A DNA stretch of 64,000 nucleotides, from assembly GCF_000296695.1 (NCBI RefSeq), contig NZ_BAFK01000005.1, positions 124,001-188,000 on the forward strand, read 5' to 3'. The DNA is from Rheinheimera nanhaiensis E407-8 (lineage in GTDB: Bacteria > Pseudomonadota > Gammaproteobacteria > Enterobacterales > Alteromonadaceae). The notes below the pieces were generated by a model, which saw nothing but the letters and a program-made list of their open reading frames with translations, searched no databases and was not told the DNA's origin. Both the position numbers and the translations under genes were made by a program. Shown piece after piece: positions 31,521-42,167 of the stretch. Position 1 is the stretch's first letter. Each line of letters opens with the position of its first letter.

Positions 31521-33962
31521 ATGCCGTTAACCCTGCGCAAGCCTGCAGCAGCGCTGCCCTGGCTATTACTTACGACATTATTGGCCCTCACCGGTTGTGG
31601 TGGCGGCGGTAGCGACAACACAGACACCGGCACCGGCGGTGTCACCGTTGACACCACACCGAACAGCTTTAGTTTTGCCGCTCAGGTAAATACCCCGTTA
31701 GACCAGTGGGTAGAATCTGCCGCTATTACGGTTAGTGGTATCAATGCCGCGGCCACTATCAGTGTCAGCAACGGTGAATATGCTATTAATGGGGGCAACT
31801 ACCGCAGCAGTAATGGCACGGTGAATAATGGCAACACCGTCAGGTTGCGGCACAGAGCTGCCAGCGCCAATGGCAGTACCACCACCAGCACGCTGACCAT
31901 AGGTGGCGTTAGTGCCAGCTTTAGCAGTACGACATTGGCGGCAACGGGCGGCACACTCGATGCACAGGTCAATATTCAGTTTCCGCTGGGCCAGGCAAAA
32001 ACAGAGCGCAGTACCATCACCGTCAGCGGCAACGCCATCAGTACCAGCCCCCTGCTGAACATCAGTATTAACGGTGTTGATGCAACGCTGAGCAGCAGCT
32101 CGGCTCTTGCCCCTGAGCAGGTTGGTATCGCCAGCAGCCCGCCGGAGTATCAGCTAAACTGGTCGGCCGAAGTACCTCTGCCAGCCAATACGGATACGAC
32201 TCTGGCAGTAGCGGTAACCGACTCTGCCGGCAACAGCAATACGCAAGCAGCCAGTGTCAGTGTCAGCCGTAAATTTGCGCCTTCCACCTTTAGCTTCGAT
32301 GCCTTAACTAACCGGCTTTATGCGCTGGTAGAAAATAATGAGCTGGTGAGTATTGATTTGGCCAGCAATGAGTATCAGTTTCTCAGCACGCTGCAAGGTG
32401 CTGACCGGCCGGTCATCGCCGCCGACATTGGTAAAGTGTTTTATGCCACCGCGCTGGATAACAGCGTTACCCTGTACAGCACCGATATCGCCACCGGCGT
32501 GGTTAATCAGGTACATAGCTTTACCGTACCCTTGGCAGAGCAACAGTTTATCAACCTGACCGATATGGTGTACGTCGAGGCTGCGCAAACATTGTTCTTT
32601 ATGCTGGCTTATCCGGCCAATGAACGGGCCAACTATTTACACGAGCTATATAGCTTCGCGCTTAATAGCAATACCCTGACACTGGTGTCATCCGATGATA
32701 AAGGCAACGGCCCGAGGCTGGAAACCAACAAGTTGGCCTGGCTTGGCGATAAGCTGTTGGGGTTTACCTGGGAGCGCGATGGCCTGATCAGTATTGATGT
32801 CAGCAGCGGTAACCGTAGCCTGGTTGTCAGTGATATTCCTGGTTTTAATATGGCATTAGCTAAAGGTGAAACGGATACTGTTGTTTATGTTGCCGGCTTT
32901 GCCGGTGTTTTCCGGGTCGATTTAACCACAGCCACCATCGACACGATTTCCGCTGAAGCGGCACAGGATATTTATGTCACTGCCCAGATAGAAAGCCTGG
33001 CCTTTGACGCCGAGCAAAACCGCTTACTGTTAAGCGACGCTATGGCCGGCTTGGTATTAGCCGTTGATCTGGCAACGGGCACTCGCAGCAAAGTATTAAG
33101 CTCAGGCGTCGGTGATGGCCGCTACTTGCTGATGCCTCAGTTTCTGGCAGTAGATCCTGACACCGATCAGGTTTATGTGCTGGACGCGAACAACAACGCC
33201 AGCCAGGCGCTGCTGGCGGTTGATTTAACCAGTGCCAATCGCAGTTTTGTCACAGCCAGTGCAAACCTGCCTGCTGACACAGCGTCAGATTTGTTACTGG
33301 ATAAAGCGCGTAACCGGTTAATAGTGATTTACACTAACCAGATAGTCGCAGTAGATCTGACCACCTCAGCCGTTAGCCTATTAAAACAGCGCGGTGGTGA
33401 CAGCGGCATTAACGTCGACTCTTTTGGTGGCGGTGTGATCGACCCCGTTAATAACATGCTGCTGCTCAGCAGTTTCGCCACAGACAATACCCTGGTTGAG
33501 CTTGACTTAATCACCAACCAGCATCAGCTGATCAGTATTACTCCTGAGGATGCCAATCACGCTGTTAGCGGCATTGTGGATATCACCCTCAATAGCAGTG
33601 CAGATAAAGTGTACCTGCTTAGTCAGTCGCAAGGTCTGATCCATCAGATGGATCGCGCCACGGCGACAGCGCAGGTCATCGTCAGCAGCTGTTTAAATGC
33701 TGCACAGCAAAATATGCTGGATCTGAACTACACCACGCCACTGCATATGATTTATGACGCCGGCAGCGATAACCTGCTGGTAAGCGCCAATGCCGTGCTG
33801 GAAGTTGACCTGGACGACAACAGCTGTGTGGCCTACGGTAACAATGGCGACGCCCATATCGATCTTGCTATCACAGACAGTAACCAATTGCTGACCACCC
33901 AGCAAAACAAGCTGCTACAGTACGACCGGCATAATAACCAGAGCGTGGTTATCTCGCGCTAG
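31521..33962 (+). CDS. Large surface lipoprotein with Ig-like and beta-propeller regions
   Basis: The 813-residue protein begins with a lipoprotein signal (lipobox LTGC followed by GGGGS). Residues of about 40-250 form Ig-like beta repeats with many S, T and G (AITVSGINAAATISVSNGEY). The rest is a propeller made of repeats of the type LVSIDLASN, VFRVDLTTA, VLAVDLATG and LLAVDLTSA. I start at ATG 31521; a longer frame from 31440 lacks the lipobox. No enzymatic motif is seen. It may bind polymers at the outer membrane. A strong terminator follows, so it is monocistronic. Confidence 0.8.
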   Translation: MPLTLRKPAAALPWLLLTTLLALTGCGGGGSDNTDTGTGGVTVDTTPNSFSFAAQVNTPLDQWVESAAITVSGINAAATISVSNGEYAINGGNYRSSNGTVNNGNTVRLRHRAASANGSTTTSTLTIGGVSASFSSTTLAATGGTLDAQVNIQFPLGQAKTERSTITVSGNAISTSPLLNISINGVDATLSSSSALAPEQVGIASSPPEYQLNWSAEVPLPANTDTTLAVAVTDSAGNSNTQAASVSVSRKFAPSTFSFDALTNRLYALVENNELVSIDLASNEYQFLSTLQGADRPVIAADIGKVFYATALDNSVTLYSTDIATGVVNQVHSFTVPLAEQQFINLTDMVYVEAAQTLFFMLAYPANERANYLHELYSFALNSNTLTLVSSDDKGNGPRLETNKLAWLGDKLLGFTWERDGLISIDVSSGNRSLVVSDIPGFNMALAKGETDTVVYVAGFAGVFRVDLTTATIDTISAEAAQDIYVTAQIESLAFDAEQNRLLLSDAMAGLVLAVDLATGTRSKVLSSGVGDGRYLLMPQFLAVDPDTDQVYVLDANNNASQALLAVDLTSANRSFVTASANLPADTASDLLLDKARNRLIVIYTNQIVAVDLTTSAVSLLKQRGGDSGINVDSFGGGVIDPVNNMLLLSSFATDNTLVELDLITNQHQLISITPEDANHAVSGIVDITLNSSADKVYLLSQSQGLIHQMDRATATAQVIVSSCLNAAQQNMLDLNYTTPLHMIYDAGSDNLLVSANAVLEVDLDDNSCVAYGNNGDAHIDLAITDSNQLLTTQQNKLLQYDRHNNQSVVISR

Positions 33963-33972
33963 GCAAACCACC

Positions 33973-33996
33973 AAAATCCCGCTACGGCGGGATTTT
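33973..33996 (+). terminator. Rho-independent terminator of the lipoprotein gene
   Basis: AAAATCCCGC and GCGGGATTTT form a ten-base stem with loop TACG, followed by TCGTTT, 10 bases after the stop. Confidence 0.85.
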
Positions 33997-34092
33997 CGTT
34001 TACACCGCCGCAGCGTATTAGCTAAAGCTTGAGCAAGGGTTTTGTGTTAACATGGCGCCAATTTATCCTTTGTTCGTTGTTAGAGATGTTGC

Positions 34093-34710
34093 ATGGCCAG
34101 ACGTACCAAAGCCGAAGCTGAAAGTACCCGCGCGGCAATTTTAGATGCTGCAGAAGTGTTGTTTTATCAACAGGGTGTGTCGCGTACCACGCTGGAGAAA
34201 ATTGCCGTGGCAGCCAACGTGACTCGGGGTGCCATTTACTGGCACTTTCAAAACAAGGCTGATCTGTTTAATGCCATGTTAGAGCGGGTACGGCTGCCGT
34301 TTCAGCATTTGCTGGATGCGCTGGACAATAACACCACAGATGAACCCTTCGAGCAGATCCGCCAGTTGTATATTAATGGCTTACAGCTTATTGCCAGCAG
34401 CGCGCAGCACCACCGGGTGCTGACGATAGTGTTTCACCGCTGTGAATATATCGACGAGTTAAACCCGGCCGTTAACCAGCAAGACCAGTTAGATGAGCAG
34501 GCCGTAGCAGTGCTACAACGGGCCTTTGAGCGGGCGCAACAGGCTGGTAGTTTGCGGGAGGGGGTATCGCCACGCTTAGCCGCCATGTCAATGCATATGT
34601 ATGTCGGCGGCATTATCAGCCACTTCTTATTAAAACCGCAGCAGTGTGACCTGCGCCAGCACGCGCCGGTACTGATTGATACTATGCTGCAGGGCCTGAA
34701 ACAGCCATAA
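34093..34710 (+). CDS. acrR: AcrR-like TetR family repressor
   Basis: The 205-residue protein has a TetR N-domain very like AcrR (MARRTKAEAESTRAAILDAA, then TTLEKIAVAANVTRGAIYWH and FQNKADLF) and a helical ligand domain. AcrR represses the acrAB efflux genes and is released by drugs or bile-like compounds. It is convergent with acrB, not divergent from acrA as in E. coli, yet the acrA promoter holds a typical AcrR palindrome at 39191-39210. A bidirectional terminator separates it from acrB. Confidence 0.86.
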   Translation: MARRTKAEAESTRAAILDAAEVLFYQQGVSRTTLEKIAVAANVTRGAIYWHFQNKADLFNAMLERVRLPFQHLLDALDNNTTDEPFEQIRQLYINGLQLIASSAQHHRVLTIVFHRCEYIDELNPAVNQQDQLDEQAVAVLQRAFERAQQAGSLREGVSPRLAAMSMHMYVGGIISHFLLKPQQCDLRQHAPVLIDTMLQGLKQP

Positions 34711-34765
34711 AAAAACCGGCAAGTAGCAAAGTGCCAACCTGCCGGTACAGGGGTAAAAGCGTTAG

Positions 34766-34804
34766 ACGGGCAGCCGCTGGTTAATCAAGGCGCTGCCCGT
34801 TTTT
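34766..34804. terminator. Terminator between acrR and acrB ends
   Basis: ACGGGCAGC at 34766-34774 pairs with GCTGCCCGT at 34792-34800, followed by TTTT on the plus strand. A second smaller hairpin (CCGGCA with TGCCGG) lies at about 34716-34744. Both separate convergent genes. Confidence 0.75.
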
Positions 34805-34810
34805 GCTGGC

Positions 34811-37800
34811 TTATTTCGCCGGCACTTCAGTACCTGCTGCCGCTGGCACGGTTGTACTGGCAAACAGCCGCATGATCACCAGATAAAACACCGGCACTAA
34901 AAACACCGCCAGCACCGTGGCCGAGATCATACCGCCCAGCACGCCGGCGCCAATCGCATTGCGGCTGGCAGAGCCGGCGCCTGAGCTTAACACCAGCGGC
35001 AGTACGCCCAGCGAAAACGCCATCGACGTCATAATGATCGGCCTTAGCCGCAGCCGCACTGCTTCCAGAATGGCCGCTGTCAATTCTCTGCCTTGCTGTT
35101 GCAATTCGCGGGCAAACTCGACAATTAAGATGGCGTTTTTCGATGCCAGCCCCATAGTGGTAAGCAGCCCCACCTGGAAATAGACATCGTTACCCAAGCC
35201 GCCAATATAAGCGGCGGTTAAGGCGCCGATAATGCCCAGCGGCACCACCAGAATCACGGCAAAGGGCACGCTCCAGCTTTCATACAAGGCGGCTAAGCAT
35301 AAAAACACCACCAGAATAGACAGCGCATACAGGGCCGGCGCCTGCGAGCCCGACAGCTTTTCCTGATAAGAGGTGGCGGTCCACTCAAAGCCAATGCCGG
35401 CCGGTAACTGGCTGATTAAGCGCTCCATCGTAGCCATGGCTTCACCTGAACTGGTACCCGGTGCGGGCTCACCCTGAATTTCCAGCGCCGATACGCCGTT
35501 GTAACGCTCCAGCCGCTGCGGGCCATAAACCCAATGGCTGCTGGCAAAAGAGGCAAAGCTGACCATCTCACCGCTGTGGTTACGCACGTGCCAGCGTTTG
35601 ATGTCCTGCGGCGTCATGCGAAACTCGGGCTCGGCCTGCACAAACACTTTTTTCACCCGCCCGCGGTCGATAAAGTCATTCACATAGGTCGAGCCCCAGC
35701 CAATCGCCAGCGTTTGGTTAATGTCATTCAGCGACACCCCCAGCGCCTGCGCTTTAAGCTGGTCTACTTCAATTTGCAGCTGCGGCGCATCTTCCATGCC
35801 GTTGGGCCTGACACCGACTAAATTGGCTTGCTGCGCGGCCATGCCCAATAACTGATTACGCGCATCTAACAGCGCTTCGTGGCCCAGGCCGCCGCGGTCT
35901 TGCAAAAACAGCGTAAAACCGGTGGCGCGGCCAAGCTCAGCAATCGGTGGCAGGTTAAAGGCAAATATCTGTGCTTCTTTTACCGTGGCAAAAAAGCCCC
36001 AGGCACGGCCTATTACCGCCTGCACGGCATCCGCCGGGCCGCGCTCACTCCAGTCTTTTAGCCGCACAAAGGCCAGGCCCATATTCTGGCCGCGGCCGGC
36101 AAAGCTAAAGCCTGTCACGGTAAAGACCGACTGTACCGCCTGTTCGCTGGCGTAATGGGCAGAAATTTTGTCCATTACCGCTTCGGTGCGCTGCTGACTG
36201 GCACCGGTGGGCAGCTGCACCAGGGTTAAAAACACGCCCTGATCTTCTTCCGGTAAAAACGAGGTCGGCAGGCGGACAAACATCAGTGCCATCACCGCAA
36301 CGATAGCGCCGTACACCAGCATCGAGCGTTTCGGCCGGGCCAGCATGCCCGCCACGCCGCGCTGATAGTTTTTGTTGGTACTGTCAAAGCCGCGGTTAAA
36401 CCAGCCAAAAAAGCCGCCCTTGGCCTGATGCTCACCTTTAATCGGCTTTAACATGGTGGCGCACAGCGCCGGGGTAAACATCAGCGCCACCAGCACCGAC
36501 AGCGCCATAGCGGTAACGATGGTAATAGAAAACTGCTTATAAATGGCGCCGGTGGCGCCGCCGAAAAATGCCATCGGCACAAACACCGCCGATAACACCA
36601 GGCCGATCCCTATCAAAGCACCGGTAATTTGCCCCATCGACTTACGGGTCGCTTCTACCGGGCCTAACCCCTCTTCGCTCATTACCCGCTCAACGTTTTC
36701 TACTACGACTATGGCGTCATCCACCAACAGGCCAATGGCCAGCACCATACCAAACATGGTCAGCGTATTAATCGAAAAGCCAAAGGCCGCCATCACGCCA
36801 AAGGTGCCCAACAGCACCACCGGCACCGCCAGCGTGGGAATAAGGGTGGCACGGAAGTTCTGTAAAAACAGATACATCACCAAAAACACTAAGATAATGG
36901 CTTCAATCAGGGTTTGTACTACCGAGCTTATCGAAATTTCGACAAAGGGCGTGGTGTCATAAGGGATCACCGTGCTTAAGCCGGCCGGAAAATACGGCTT
37001 CAGCTCATCTAATTTGGCCCGCACTGCCGCAGCGGTATCCAGCGCATTGGCACCGGTGGCCAGCTCAATGGCCAGGCCGGTCGCCACTTTGCCGTTGTAA
37101 CGCGCCATCACCGAGTAATCTTCACCACCCAGCTCAATACGGGCCACATCGGCAAGCCGCACGGTAGAGCCGTCGGCATTTACCCTCAGTAAAATCTGGC
37201 CGAATTCCTCGGCATTGGTCAGCCGGGTTTGCGCAATAATAGCCGCATTAAATTGCTGATCCGGCAAGGCCGGCGCGCCGCCCAACTGGCCGGCAGTCAC
37301 CTGATTATTTTGTACCTGTATGGCTGCGGTAACATCGGCCGGGGTTAGTTGAAACTGGTTTAGTTTGTCGGCGTCCAGCCATACCCGCATCGCATACTGG
37401 CTGCCAAATACCACCACGTTGCCCACCCCCGGTGTGCGGCTTAGCGGATCCCGAACGTTGGCAACGACAAAATCGCTGATATCGTCACGGCCCAGGCTGT
37501 TATCGTCAGAGATAAAGCCTACTACCATTAAAAAAGCGCCGTTAGATTTAGCTACCCGCACACCATTTTGCTGCACTTCCTGCGGCAACAGTGGCAACGC
37601 CTGCTGCAGTTTATTTTGCACCTGTACCTGGGCAATATCGGCATCGGTGCCGGTTTCAAAGGTCAGCGTCAGGCTAACGTTGCCGGACGAGTCCGAGTTA
37701 GCCGACATATACATCAGGTTATCCAGGCCATTCATCGCCTGCTCTATGACCTGGGTGACCGCATCTTCGGCCGTTTGCGCCGAGGCACCGCGGTAGCTGG

Positions 37801-37939
37801 CACTAATGCTAATGGCCGGTGGCGCGATACGCGGGTACTGCTCTACCGGCAACTGCTTAATGGCCAATAAGCCGGCCAGCATAATCACCAGCGCAATCAC
37901 CCAGGCAAAAATGGGCCTGCTGATAAAAAAATTCGCCAT
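34811..37939 (-). CDS. acrB: RND multidrug efflux transporter, inner membrane component
   Basis: The 1042-residue protein has the HAE1-type start [20 protein letters not shown] and two blocks of six helices. The proton-relay segment has paired aspartates ([19 protein letters not shown]), and two large periplasmic domains are present. It forms the trimeric pump of AcrAB-TolC-like systems, exporting dyes, detergents and antibiotics. It follows acrA by 11 bases. No outer-membrane TolC gene is adjacent, so a distant tolC is expected. Confidence 0.93.
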   Translation of the reverse strand: MANFFISRPIFAWVIALVIMLAGLLAIKQLPVEQYPRIAPPAISISASYRGASAQTAEDAVTQVIEQAMNGLDNLMYMSANSDSSGNVSLTLTFETGTDADIAQVQVQNKLQQALPLLPQEVQQNGVRVAKSNGAFLMVVGFISDDNSLGRDDISDFVVANVRDPLSRTPGVGNVVVFGSQYAMRVWLDADKLNQFQLTPADVTAAIQVQNNQVTAGQLGGAPALPDQQFNAAIIAQTRLTNAEEFGQILLRVNADGSTVRLADVARIELGGEDYSVMARYNGKVATGLAIELATGANALDTAAAVRAKLDELKPYFPAGLSTVIPYDTTPFVEISISSVVQTLIEAIILVFLVMYLFLQNFRATLIPTLAVPVVLLGTFGVMAAFGFSINTLTMFGMVLAIGLLVDDAIVVVENVERVMSEEGLGPVEATRKSMGQITGALIGIGLVLSAVFVPMAFFGGATGAIYKQFSITIVTAMALSVLVALMFTPALCATMLKPIKGEHQAKGGFFGWFNRGFDSTNKNYQRGVAGMLARPKRSMLVYGAIVAVMALMFVRLPTSFLPEEDQGVFLTLVQLPTGASQQRTEAVMDKISAHYASEQAVQSVFTVTGFSFAGRGQNMGLAFVRLKDWSERGPADAVQAVIGRAWGFFATVKEAQIFAFNLPPIAELGRATGFTLFLQDRGGLGHEALLDARNQLLGMAAQQANLVGVRPNGMEDAPQLQIEVDQLKAQALGVSLNDINQTLAIGWGSTYVNDFIDRGRVKKVFVQAEPEFRMTPQDIKRWHVRNHSGEMVSFASFASSHWVYGPQRLERYNGVSALEIQGEPAPGTSSGEAMATMERLISQLPAGIGFEWTATSYQEKLSGSQAPALYALSILVVFLCLAALYESWSVPFAVILVVPLGIIGALTAAYIGGLGNDVYFQVGLLTTMGLASKNAILIVEFARELQQQGRELTAAILEAVRLRLRPIIMTSMAFSLGVLPLVLSSGAGSASRNAIGAGVLGGMISATVLAVFLVPVFYLVIMRLFASTTVPAAAGTEVPAK

Positions 37940-37950
37940 GACTGCTCCCG

Positions 37951-39108
37951 TTACTCTATGGCCATCTGGCTGGCCGCTGGCGCTGCAGCCACGGCCCGCA
38001 CCTGAGCACCCGGCCGTACTTTTTGCAGGCCGGCCACTATCACTTTATCGCCCACCGCTAACCCCGACAGCACCTGCCAGTGCTGGCCGCGGCTGTTACC
38101 GGTGACAATTTGGCGCTGCTCTACTTCGTTATTGCTATTTACCAGCAACACCGTCGCGTCACCTTTGGGTGTGCGGCTTACCGCCGCCTGCGGCACCAGC
38201 AAGGCCTGGTTATCCACACCATGCTGCAAACGGGCGCGGACAAACATGCCCGGCAGTAACTCACCCTGGGTATTAGGAAATACCGCCCGCAGTGTCACCA
38301 TGCCGGTGCTGGGGTCGACGTTGACCTCAGAAAACTGCAGGCTGCCCTGCTGGGCATAGCGGCTGCCATCGTCCAGCAGCAAATCGACTACCACCTCAGT
38401 GCTATCGGCGTTATGCTGGCGTTTTAGCTGCAACAGCTCGGTCGCTGACTGGGTTAAATCGACATAAATCGGGTCCAGCTGGCGAATAACCGCCAGTGCC
38501 TGCGCCTGGTTCGCCGTTAGTAGCGCCCCCTCGGTAACCAGAGAGCGGCCAATCTGGCCACTGATCGGCGCATGAATAGCCGTGTAATCTAAATTAATTT
38601 GCGCCGTTTGCAGCGCCGCCTCACTGCTGGCCACGGCAGCTTCGGCCTGCATTAGGGCGGCACTGGCGTCATCATAATCCTGCTGGCTTACCGCCTTGCT
38701 GCCCAGTAAGCCTTTAAAGCGCTCGGCTTTAAGCTTAGCGTTGTGCGCCAGCGCCTTACTGCTGGCTAAGTTAGCCTTAGCCTGCGCCAGGGCGGCCTGA
38801 TAAGGCGCCGCATCAATTTGGTATAACAGCTGGCCGGCTTGTACAACCTGGCCTTCAGTAAATAAACGCTTAAGCAAAATCCCGCTTACCTGCGGTCTTA
38901 TCTCAGCCTGGCGGTAATCGGTGGTGCGGCCGGGCAGTTCAGTGGTTAGCGCCAACTCGCTGTGTGCCAGCGTTACCACTTCAACCTCGGGTGTGGGCGC
39001 GCCCTGCGCTGCGCCTGCCTGTTGTGGTTCACTGCAGGCCGTTAATAACCCGGCAGCCGCTAACATTACCGCTGCCCATGCAGCCTTCGTTTTACTGTTA
39101 AACCCCAT
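37951..39108 (-). CDS. acrA: RND efflux periplasmic adaptor
   Basis: The 385-residue membrane fusion protein has a lipoprotein signal (lipobox LTAC). The lipoyl half-motifs are [20 protein letters not shown] and [20 protein letters not shown], with a coiled coil between them (about 100-165) rich in alanine and lysine. It bridges AcrB to the outer-membrane channel. It is the first gene of the acrAB operon, and the AcrR-type operator lies about 85 bases upstream. Confidence 0.92.
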   Translation of the reverse strand: MGFNSKTKAAWAAVMLAAAGLLTACSEPQQAGAAQGAPTPEVEVVTLAHSELALTTELPGRTTDYRQAEIRPQVSGILLKRLFTEGQVVQAGQLLYQIDAAPYQAALAQAKANLASSKALAHNAKLKAERFKGLLGSKAVSQQDYDDASAALMQAEAAVASSEAALQTAQINLDYTAIHAPISGQIGRSLVTEGALLTANQAQALAVIRQLDPIYVDLTQSATELLQLKRQHNADSTEVVVDLLLDDGSRYAQQGSLQFSEVNVDPSTGMVTLRAVFPNTQGELLPGMFVRARLQHGVDNQALLVPQAAVSRTPKGDATVLLVNSNNEVEQRQIVTGNSRGQHWQVLSGLAVGDKVIVAGLQKVRPGAQVRAVAAAPAASQMAIE

Positions 39109-39190
39109 AGCCTCTCCTGTTATCGCTACCCCTTAGCGCACCGTGCTGTGTAGCACAAGGGGCAACTGGGGCAGATTAGGCTGCGCAATA

Positions 39191-39210
39191 TACATACAAG
39201 GCTGTATGTA
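39191..39210. promoter_or_regulatory. AcrR-type operator upstream of acrA
   Basis: TACATACA-AGGC-TGTATGTA is a perfect 8-base inverted repeat. E. coli AcrR binds a palindrome with the same TACATACA and TGTATGTA arms but a wider centre (8 bases instead of 4). It lies in the acrA promoter region, 83 bases before the start, and is the likely site for the convergent acrR product. Confidence 0.78.
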
Positions 39211-39325
39211 ATCAAGCTAAAAGCCACTTTGCCAAGACCAACGGCAAAAAAAAGCTGACCAATAACCATCAGGGCAGTATAGACTGAGAAAACCAGTAAG
39301 GCTGTTAACTCACCACAGGTAGCGC

Positions 39326-39724
39326 ATGAGCATACAATTACGTAAAAGCGACAGCGGTATTTACCGCCAAACCCTTCGCATTCAGCAACACACTATTTTT
39401 GCCGATGTGGCCCAAGACCTGGGCGGTGATAACAGCGCGCCCGACCCACACGACTACTACGACGCCGCCCTGGCCGCCTGCAAAGCCATTACGGTAATGA
39501 TGTACGCTAAACGCAAGCAACTGCCGCTGGATTACATCGACATTGACATAACCCGCGACAGCAGCCAGGAAGCGCAAGGCACTTATGTGTTAAAGGTGCA
39601 GTTAAAACTGCTGGGAAATTTAACCGACGAGCAAAAAGCGCAACTGGCCGCCGTTGCCGATAAATGCCCGATCCATAGACTGATGACGGCGGTGAAGACT
39701 GAGGTGCAGACCAGCTTTAGTTAA
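39326..39724 (+). CDS. OsmC family protein, copy 1
   Basis: The 132-residue protein shows an OsmC/Ohr-like fold, with HDYYDAALAACKAITVMMYA holding the first redox cysteine and VADKCPIHRLM the second. The family reduces organic hydroperoxides or acts in related thiol chemistry. It is divergent from acrA. A second, distinct OsmC gene lies at 48351-48788. The resolving residues are present, so it is probably active. Confidence 0.88.
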   Translation: MSIQLRKSDSGIYRQTLRIQQHTIFADVAQDLGGDNSAPDPHDYYDAALAACKAITVMMYAKRKQLPLDYIDIDITRDSSQEAQGTYVLKVQLKLLGNLTDEQKAQLAAVADKCPIHRLMTAVKTEVQTSFS

Positions 39725-39783
39725 TAGGCCAACGTCGGTTAGTTTTCAGGCAAGCTTTTACTGACAGTAACATATCTTGGCTT

Positions 39784-40806
39784 TTAATAAAGAAAGTGCA
39801 AACCGAGTAAAAGATAGCTGCTTTTCTCTGAATAGCGGTAAAGCTCCTCAAGATATCCATGGTGATAAGTAATTGTTACAGGTAAAGTAACACTGAAAAC
39901 GTTCAGATTATAGTAATAACTTAGATCAAAAGTATTGCGCTTAAATGTATCAGCACCAAGTAACTGCCCGGTTCTGTAATTGAATCTTAGCTCATGCTTT
40001 GGACCACTCTGCTGAGGTGACCAGTAAAAAGAAAAAGTTAATTCACTACCCTGATAATCTTCAATTTTAGGGGAGGTCTCACCCATAACCCAGAACACGT
40101 TATCTTCAGCTTCACCGATAATATTTCTCAATTTAAACTGCATATTGTACTGATATGGGCACAAACGACAGTTAATTCCAGCTACGCTATACAAGCCACC
40201 AAACGCTATAAAATCAGAACTCCGACTAACACTTTCGGTAGCGAGCTCTAATGACCGAGTTCGGCTGATACCTTCAGATTCAGCATATTTTTCATAATAT
40301 TGTACTGCCAGTGCTGACAGCGCATCATTGTCATCTACAGATTGACCATTTGATTCATGCTCCAGCGAAAAGCGCCATTCCCGCCAGCCATAATTAATCT
40401 TTGGGTTGGGCACATATACAAAATGAAGCCCGGGGTTAAAGCGTCGCCCCTCAACAGGTCCTGATGCCCTTGTCCCGTAAAAAAAATCGAACTCACCGGT
40501 GAAGGCAAAAAAAGCCGCCCAGTCAAAAGTTTTATTCCGTTCCGACTCATAAGGTGTCGTTAACAAATATCGTGCACTTATAGTGACATCCAAATGGCCA
40601 TCCAACTTATCGCCCCGCCAATAATCAGCATAAACAACATTATTTTCATGTTGTTCAAATCGCCTGAATACTCTCTGCGTACGCCCAGTATCTTCCTTAT
40701 GCTCCTTATCAACTGTCTCATCATCAAGAGGAAAAACAAGCGCTTTCTGCGGCGCAGCTAATATGGCGTGAGGCAAAAGCAAAAAAAGCACAATAAATAG
40801 CTTCAT
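39784..40806 (-). CDS. pldA: Outer membrane phospholipase A (PldA)
   Basis: The 340-residue protein has a signal peptide (MKLFIVLFLLLPHAILA) and an amphipathic beta-barrel ending in aromatic Tyr (LGLHFLY). The OMPLA active-site segment FSLEHESNGQSVDDND carries His and Ser plus Asn. It hydrolyses phospholipids that reach the outer leaflet and becomes active as a calcium-dependent dimer. The gene is more AT-rich than the neighbourhood, like the one divergent from it, so the pair may be acquired. Confidence 0.85.
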   Translation of the reverse strand: MKLFIVLFLLLPHAILAAPQKALVFPLDDETVDKEHKEDTGRTQRVFRRFEQHENNVVYADYWRGDKLDGHLDVTISARYLLTTPYESERNKTFDWAAFFAFTGEFDFFYGTRASGPVEGRRFNPGLHFVYVPNPKINYGWREWRFSLEHESNGQSVDDNDALSALAVQYYEKYAESEGISRTRSLELATESVSRSSDFIAFGGLYSVAGINCRLCPYQYNMQFKLRNIIGEAEDNVFWVMGETSPKIEDYQGSELTFSFYWSPQQSGPKHELRFNYRTGQLLGADTFKRNTFDLSYYYNLNVFSVTLPVTITYHHGYLEELYRYSEKSSYLLLGLHFLY

Positions 40807-40886
40807 AAATTAAGCAAAATCAAAAATAAAGTATTTAATTAATAGCACATGAAAAAAGACAACATAAATTAATTTAGGGAATAAAA

Positions 40887-41813
40887 ATGAAAAAACTATT
40901 GATATACACCTTGCTTATTAGCGCCTCACCGTACGCATTTAGCCAAACACCTTTATCAAGCCGACTATATCTTGATAGCCAGGATAACGTAATTAGGTAC
41001 GAAGCCAATATACACAGTTATGGCCTCAAAGGAAAAAGCTCGGCCTCAGAGCTTTTGAGTACATTAGGGATAACTACAGCATGCACCAAAGACAAGTGCG
41101 CACAAGCCAGTGATAAAATTCCTCAGGGTTTTGGCAACCTGTCTTTGACATCCTTCAGTGGCGGAGCCGAAGCTCAAATTAACCTGATTCGATACAACCT
41201 GCATTATAGTGCACACGGTTACTTGCCCTTATATCTAATTGTTAACGCTAGTACTGATGCAAGCTTCAACTTAGACACACTGAATAATTCACTACTCGGA
41301 ACTGATACTGGCTTGGTCAACTTTAAGATCGCAGATGATACTTATACTTTTAACCAAGATGATGGTCACGGCATATGTGACTTCAAAGGTAGTGGTAGTA
41401 GCGCAAATAACCTGCATGGTGGTTGCTATATCAATTTACAGGCAGGAGTTAAGTTATTAAATTATCAGAATGAACTTGAGGTCGATAAACGTATGGCCGC
41501 ATTTTATTCAAGCGCTCAGTTCGCTTTTGAATTTCCAATTACAGAGTCAACTGAAATTAAGAAGGCAGGAAGGCTTGTAGGAACTTTAGGATTATCTGGG
41601 TATTATGCTAATACAGCGAAAGCCAGCTCACTGTTTCCTGAACTTGTTGAAAACGAAGACAAGCTGGATAAAGCATACGCATCCTTCGATGCGGGTTTTA
41701 ATTTAGTCATAGATGAACAATTTTCAATTACTGCTAAATTTTCCCACCCATTAAACAACAAAGAGCTTTTGGACTCTGTGACGTCAGTTTCATTTACATG
41801 GGCGCCGAAATAA
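40887..41813 (+). CDS. Secreted beta-rich protein of unknown function
   Basis: The 308-residue protein has a signal peptide (MKKLLIYTLLISASPYAFS). It contains alternating beta strands (LVGTLGLSGYYA, AYASFDAGFNLVI, VSFTWAPK at the C-terminus) that look like an outer-membrane barrel or a periplasmic beta protein. There is a cysteine pair in TTACTKDKCAQ. I do not recognise a family. It is AT-rich like pldA and divergent from it. An inverted repeat at 41837 probably ends its transcript. Confidence 0.72.
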   Translation: MKKLLIYTLLISASPYAFSQTPLSSRLYLDSQDNVIRYEANIHSYGLKGKSSASELLSTLGITTACTKDKCAQASDKIPQGFGNLSLTSFSGGAEAQINLIRYNLHYSAHGYLPLYLIVNASTDASFNLDTLNNSLLGTDTGLVNFKIADDTYTFNQDDGHGICDFKGSGSSANNLHGGCYINLQAGVKLLNYQNELEVDKRMAAFYSSAQFAFEFPITESTEIKKAGRLVGTLGLSGYYANTAKASSLFPELVENEDKLDKAYASFDAGFNLVIDEQFSITAKFSHPLNNKELLDSVTSVSFTWAPK

Positions 41814-41836
41814 GGCTGAATAAATAATCCACTTGG

Positions 41837-41864
41837 TTAGGCTGTTCTGATCAATACAGCCTAA
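41837..41864. terminator. Inverted repeat after the 308-residue secreted protein
   Basis: TTAGGCTGT at 41837-41845 is inverted as ACAGCCTAA at 41856-41864, with a ten-base loop. No T run follows, so it is a terminator-like hairpin of moderate strength, between convergent genes. Confidence 0.45.
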
Positions 41865-41936
41865 GCAACACCAGTAGTAGCTCCAGCCAATCTTGGCCAG
41901 CCGCTGCCGGTTATAAGCCGCCGCAATGTCACTTGA

Positions 41937-42167
41937 CTACTCTGGGGTGTTTCGCTTATGTGCTTTATCAATAGCAATATCTTCAGCAATCGTTTTTTCC
42001 GGCATAACATCCGCCCAACTGCGCGGGCCGGCAATTAAGCCACTGCCAACATCGGCCAGCTCTTCTGGGATTTCGGTGGTAAATAATTCATCAGACCATT
42101 TTTGCGCCCTGGCCAACAGCCAGGCTTCAAACTCTGGTGTACCGGGTTCTGGTTTGTGCTCAGTCAT
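41937..42167 (-). CDS. Small acidic protein, second copy (module gene 5)
   Basis: This 76-residue soluble protein is paralogous to the 79-residue product at 42739-42978: both share PEPGTPEFE, then EIPE, and MPEKTIAEDIAIDKAHKR. No function is recognised. It starts with TAATG overlap on the preceding membrane-protein gene, so it is translationally coupled. It is the last gene of a five-gene operon whose first product looks like a pore-forming toxin. A soluble partner or regulator of the membrane protein is a reasonable guess. Confidence 0.75.
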   Translation of the reverse strand: MTEHKPEPGTPEFEAWLLARAQKWSDELFTTEIPEELADVGSGLIAGPRSWADVMPEKTIAEDIAIDKAHKRNTPE

